NCBI GenBank assembly: GCA_016873575.1 | Contig: VGWY01000031.1 | Coordinates: forward strand, 1-16,685 | Direction of reading: 5' to 3' | Length of the DNA: 16,685 nucleotides | From: Nitrospira sp. | GTDB taxonomy: Bacteria > Nitrospirota > Thermodesulfovibrionia > Thermodesulfovibrionales > SM23-35 | Shown here: positions 14,637-16,685 of the stretch, one piece after another | Position numbering within the stretch: position 1 is the first letter of the stretch | Layout of the letters: each line of letters begins with the position of its first letter | Notes under the pieces: model-generated | What the model saw: the letters and a program-made list of their open reading frames with translations, nothing else | The model's database searches: none | What the model was told of the DNA's origin: nothing | Translations under genes and position numbers: made by a program

Positions 14637-16685
14637 CTACCACTCCATTTCTAAAAACACCTTAACTATTTGTGGGTCAAAATGTTCTCCTGCTTGGTCT
14701 CGTAAGTATTCCTTTACTTTCTCTTCTGGCCAGGCAGGACGATAGGGACGATCTGAACGTAAAGCATCCCACACATCCACTACTGCAAATATACGTGCTG
14801 ATAGTGGAATCTGTTCTCCTTTCAGTCCCCGTGGATAACCTGTGCCATCCCATTTCTCGTGATGACAATAGGGAATGTCGAGTGCTGGACGTAAAAAAGC
14901 AATAGGCGAAAGCAGTTCATGTGCATAGGCTGGATGCTTACGCATTACTTCCCACTCTTCATCAGTAAGTGGGCCTGGTTTGAGAAGTATGTTGTCAGGG
15001 ATTTTCATCTTTCCAATATCATGAAGTAATGCACCCCTTCGCACATGCACCAGTTCAGCCTCACTCACCCCCATAGCTTGAGCTATCTTTATAGTCATCT
15101 CTGTAACACGCTGGGAATGTCCTTCTGTCTCTCTGTCACGATAATCAAGGGCACGTGACCAGCCTTCAATGGTGGAGTCATAAGCTAAAATAAGTTCAAT
15201 ATTAGAACGTTGTAGGTTGTTGAAAAGTTCAGCATTATCTATAGCAATGGCTGCCTGTGTTGCAAGGGCTTCTAAAAAGTCCAGCCACTCCTGATCAGGT
15301 TTGAATGAAGAACGATGAAATATTTCCAGAACACCGGTAACGTTGCCTTTAGCAATAATTGGTGCGGCATAGTAGGAAATGAACCCTTCGTTAGCCAGCA
15401 GTGGGGAGCGACTGAAACTGTCCAGCGTTTCGGCCAAATTAGGGATGCTGACAATCCGTTGTTCAATCGCAGCGCGGCCCGCATGTCCTTCGCCTAATCG
15501 CAGGCGGGTGTGCTTAAGGGCAGAAGATCGAAAGCCACGGTTAGATCCATATTCTAAGGTCTGTGTGTGCGGATTTAGCAGAAGCACTGATGCGGCGTCA
15601 ACGTGTAGTTGGGTCACAACCTGTTCAAGAAATATGTTAAGGGTAACACGCACGTCAAGGCTGGATGTAATGGCCATGTCTATGTTACGCAGCGCTGTAA
15701 TATGACCAAGTCGCCGTTTTAATTGTTCTTCTGCTTGTTTGCGCTGAATAATTCGCCACATCCCCTCCATCAGGAGCGTAAGTTGACGAATATCAGATTC
15801 ATCGTAATCTGTGGGCTTGTTGCCCACACCAGCTACAATCACAATGTGATCACCGTCAAAAATTGGGACGTTCACATGACGGATGATGTGAACATGCCCT
15901 TCTGGGTAGCCCTTTTTCCATGGATTTGGTGCATTGTAATCATTGGTAATGACCGGTTTTCGCTGTCGTACTGCTTCTCCCCAGAGACCGGTAGTTTTAA
16001 CCGGATAGACTATGGGCTTATTGTTAATACGGCATTCTTCCATTGCGGTTTTCGACCACGCATGCATTGTCAGTACAGTCTCATCTTCATTCAGAAATGC
16101 AAGATACCCAACTTTACTCCCCGTCAACCGGATCGCTTCTTCCAAAACAAAGTTCGTAATCTCACCAAGTGAAGCATCGGTCATCTGGTTAAGTTTCAGT
16201 AAAGCTTCCAGACGGGATTCATTCAGTTTCAACACTTCCTCTGCTCGTTTGCGATCGGTGATATCAATAGAAAGTATAAAAATGCCCTCTGGCACAGACT
16301 GAATACTGAGCTCAAACCAGCCTTTATTGCCATCGGGATAAGCAAATTCATTCTCCATGTGATGCGGGGTACGCGCATCCATACAGCGCCGTAGAACAGC
16401 AAACATCTCCGTATCCTCAATACCAGGGTATATCTCCATTATGGTGTGACCCAAAAACTCCTCCTTTGCTCGGTGGCCTTGTCTGGCAACGGCATCATTA
16501 ACATAGAGGTATCGCCAATCAAAACCGATAATTTGACAACCTTCTAACATGTTGTCTATAGTACGTTGATAAAGTTCCCTACTCGCTCTTAACGCCACTT
16601 CCGCCTGCTTGCGTTTAGTGATATCCCTACCCGCTCCACTAATACCCATGGGGTTACCTTCATGGTCATTCAGTAGCGTACCAAT
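14637..16685 (-). CDS. PAS-GAF-GAF-HD-GYP protein, probable cyclic-di-GMP phosphodiesterase (5' partial)
   Basis: The frame is open to the window end; the internal ATG at 16649 is not the start, because the 12 codons before it read straight into the end of another PAS domain (GNPMGISGAGRDITKRKQAE). Counting from that Met: a PAS domain at about 15-135 ending in ILSIDITDRKRAEE, a GAF domain at about 155-305 (SKVGYLAFLNEDE), a second GAF at about 320-475 (DAASVLLLNPHTQTLEYGS), then the HD-GYP domain at about 490-665. The latter has the HD motif LLHDIGKMKIPDNIL (541-555) and the full GYP loop HHEKWDGTGYPRGLKGEQIP (596-615). HD-GYP domains hydrolyse cyclic di-GMP and so affect motility and biofilm. 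No membrane segment is visible in this part. At least one further N-terminal PAS domain lies outside the window. Confidence 0.92.
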   Translation of the reverse strand: MGTLLNDHEGNPMGISGAGRDITKRKQAEVALRASRELYQRTIDNMLEGCQIIGFDWRYLYVNDAVARQGHRAKEEFLGHTIMEIYPGIEDTEMFAVLRRCMDARTPHHMENEFAYPDGNKGWFELSIQSVPEGIFILSIDITDRKRAEEVLKLNESRLEALLKLNQMTDASLGEITNFVLEEAIRLTGSKVGYLAFLNEDETVLTMHAWSKTAMEECRINNKPIVYPVKTTGLWGEAVRQRKPVITNDYNAPNPWKKGYPEGHVHIIRHVNVPIFDGDHIVIVAGVGNKPTDYDESDIRQLTLLMEGMWRIIQRKQAEEQLKRRLGHITALRNIDMAITSSLDVRVTLNIFLEQVVTQLHVDAASVLLLNPHTQTLEYGSNRGFRSSALKHTRLRLGEGHAGRAAIEQRIVSIPNLAETLDSFSRSPLLANEGFISYYAAPIIAKGNVTGVLEIFHRSSFKPDQEWLDFLEALATQAAIAIDNAELFNNLQRSNIELILAYDSTIEGWSRALDYRDRETEGHSQRVTEMTIKIAQAMGVSEAELVHVRRGALLHDIGKMKIPDNILLKPGPLTDEEWEVMRKHPAYAHELLSPIAFLRPALDIPYCHHEKWDGTGYPRGLKGEQIPLSARIFAVVDVWDALRSDRPYRPAWPEEKVKEYLRDQAGEHFDPQIVKVFLEMEW

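Noticed and set aside
1..16685. CRISPR arrays, tRNA or rRNA genes, riboswitches
   Set aside because: No regularly spaced repeats, no tRNA-like cloverleaf, and no rRNA or recognised riboswitch core was found on reading either strand.

Overview
The window reads as a chromosomal segment of a moderately AT-rich Gram-negative bacterium. Frequent ATA (Ile) and AGA/AGG (Arg) codons, an NtrY/NtrX-type pair coupled to a DUF4390 gene, and a DUF355 protein would fit Nitrospirota or a nearby deltaproteobacterial-type lineage. That placement is inference only; no rRNA or other clean taxonomic marker is present.

Layout. (1) 1-2290, minus strand: a sugar-phosphate operon in decay. It runs from a small unrecognised gene with two apparent frameshifts (2278-2017), through an intact phosphomannomutase/phosphoglucomutase (2006-588), to an inositol-monophosphatase-type gene cut off just after its metal-binding motif (543-112). 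Beside the cut lies the start of what is probably an IS630-type transposase leaving the window at base 1. (2) 2377-3588, plus: phosphopentomutase deoB. (3) 6030-3721, minus: class A penicillin-binding protein 1A. (4) 6190-7467, plus: histidinol dehydrogenase hisD, with a leader that can form alternative hairpins. (5) 7591-9545: a complete IS1634-type insertion sequence with 17-bp imperfect inverted ends and one transposase driven by a near-consensus promoter so close to the start codon that the mRNA should be almost leaderless. (6) 10374-9547, minus: a DUF355 'adenosine-specific kinase' family gene followed by hisI, whose stop codon touches the IS end. (7) 10469-14446, plus: an operon of DUF4390 secreted protein, NtrY-like membrane histidine kinase and NtrX/NtrC-like sigma-54 activator, with an extended -10 promoter upstream. 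(8) 14637 to the window end, minus: a PAS-GAF-GAF-HD-GYP cyclic-di-GMP phosphodiesterase whose N-terminus lies outside the window.

How the parts relate. hisD and hisI belong to the same pathway but point toward each other, with the IS between them. The two-component pair should sense an envelope or periplasmic state and drive sigma-54 promoters; no -24/-12 site was recognised in the window. Two copies of a dispersed palindromic repeat (3623-3683 and 14497-14569) each lie between convergent genes. In each arm the inner stem differs in sequence but remains base-paired, which makes this repeat family the most interesting non-coding signal here.
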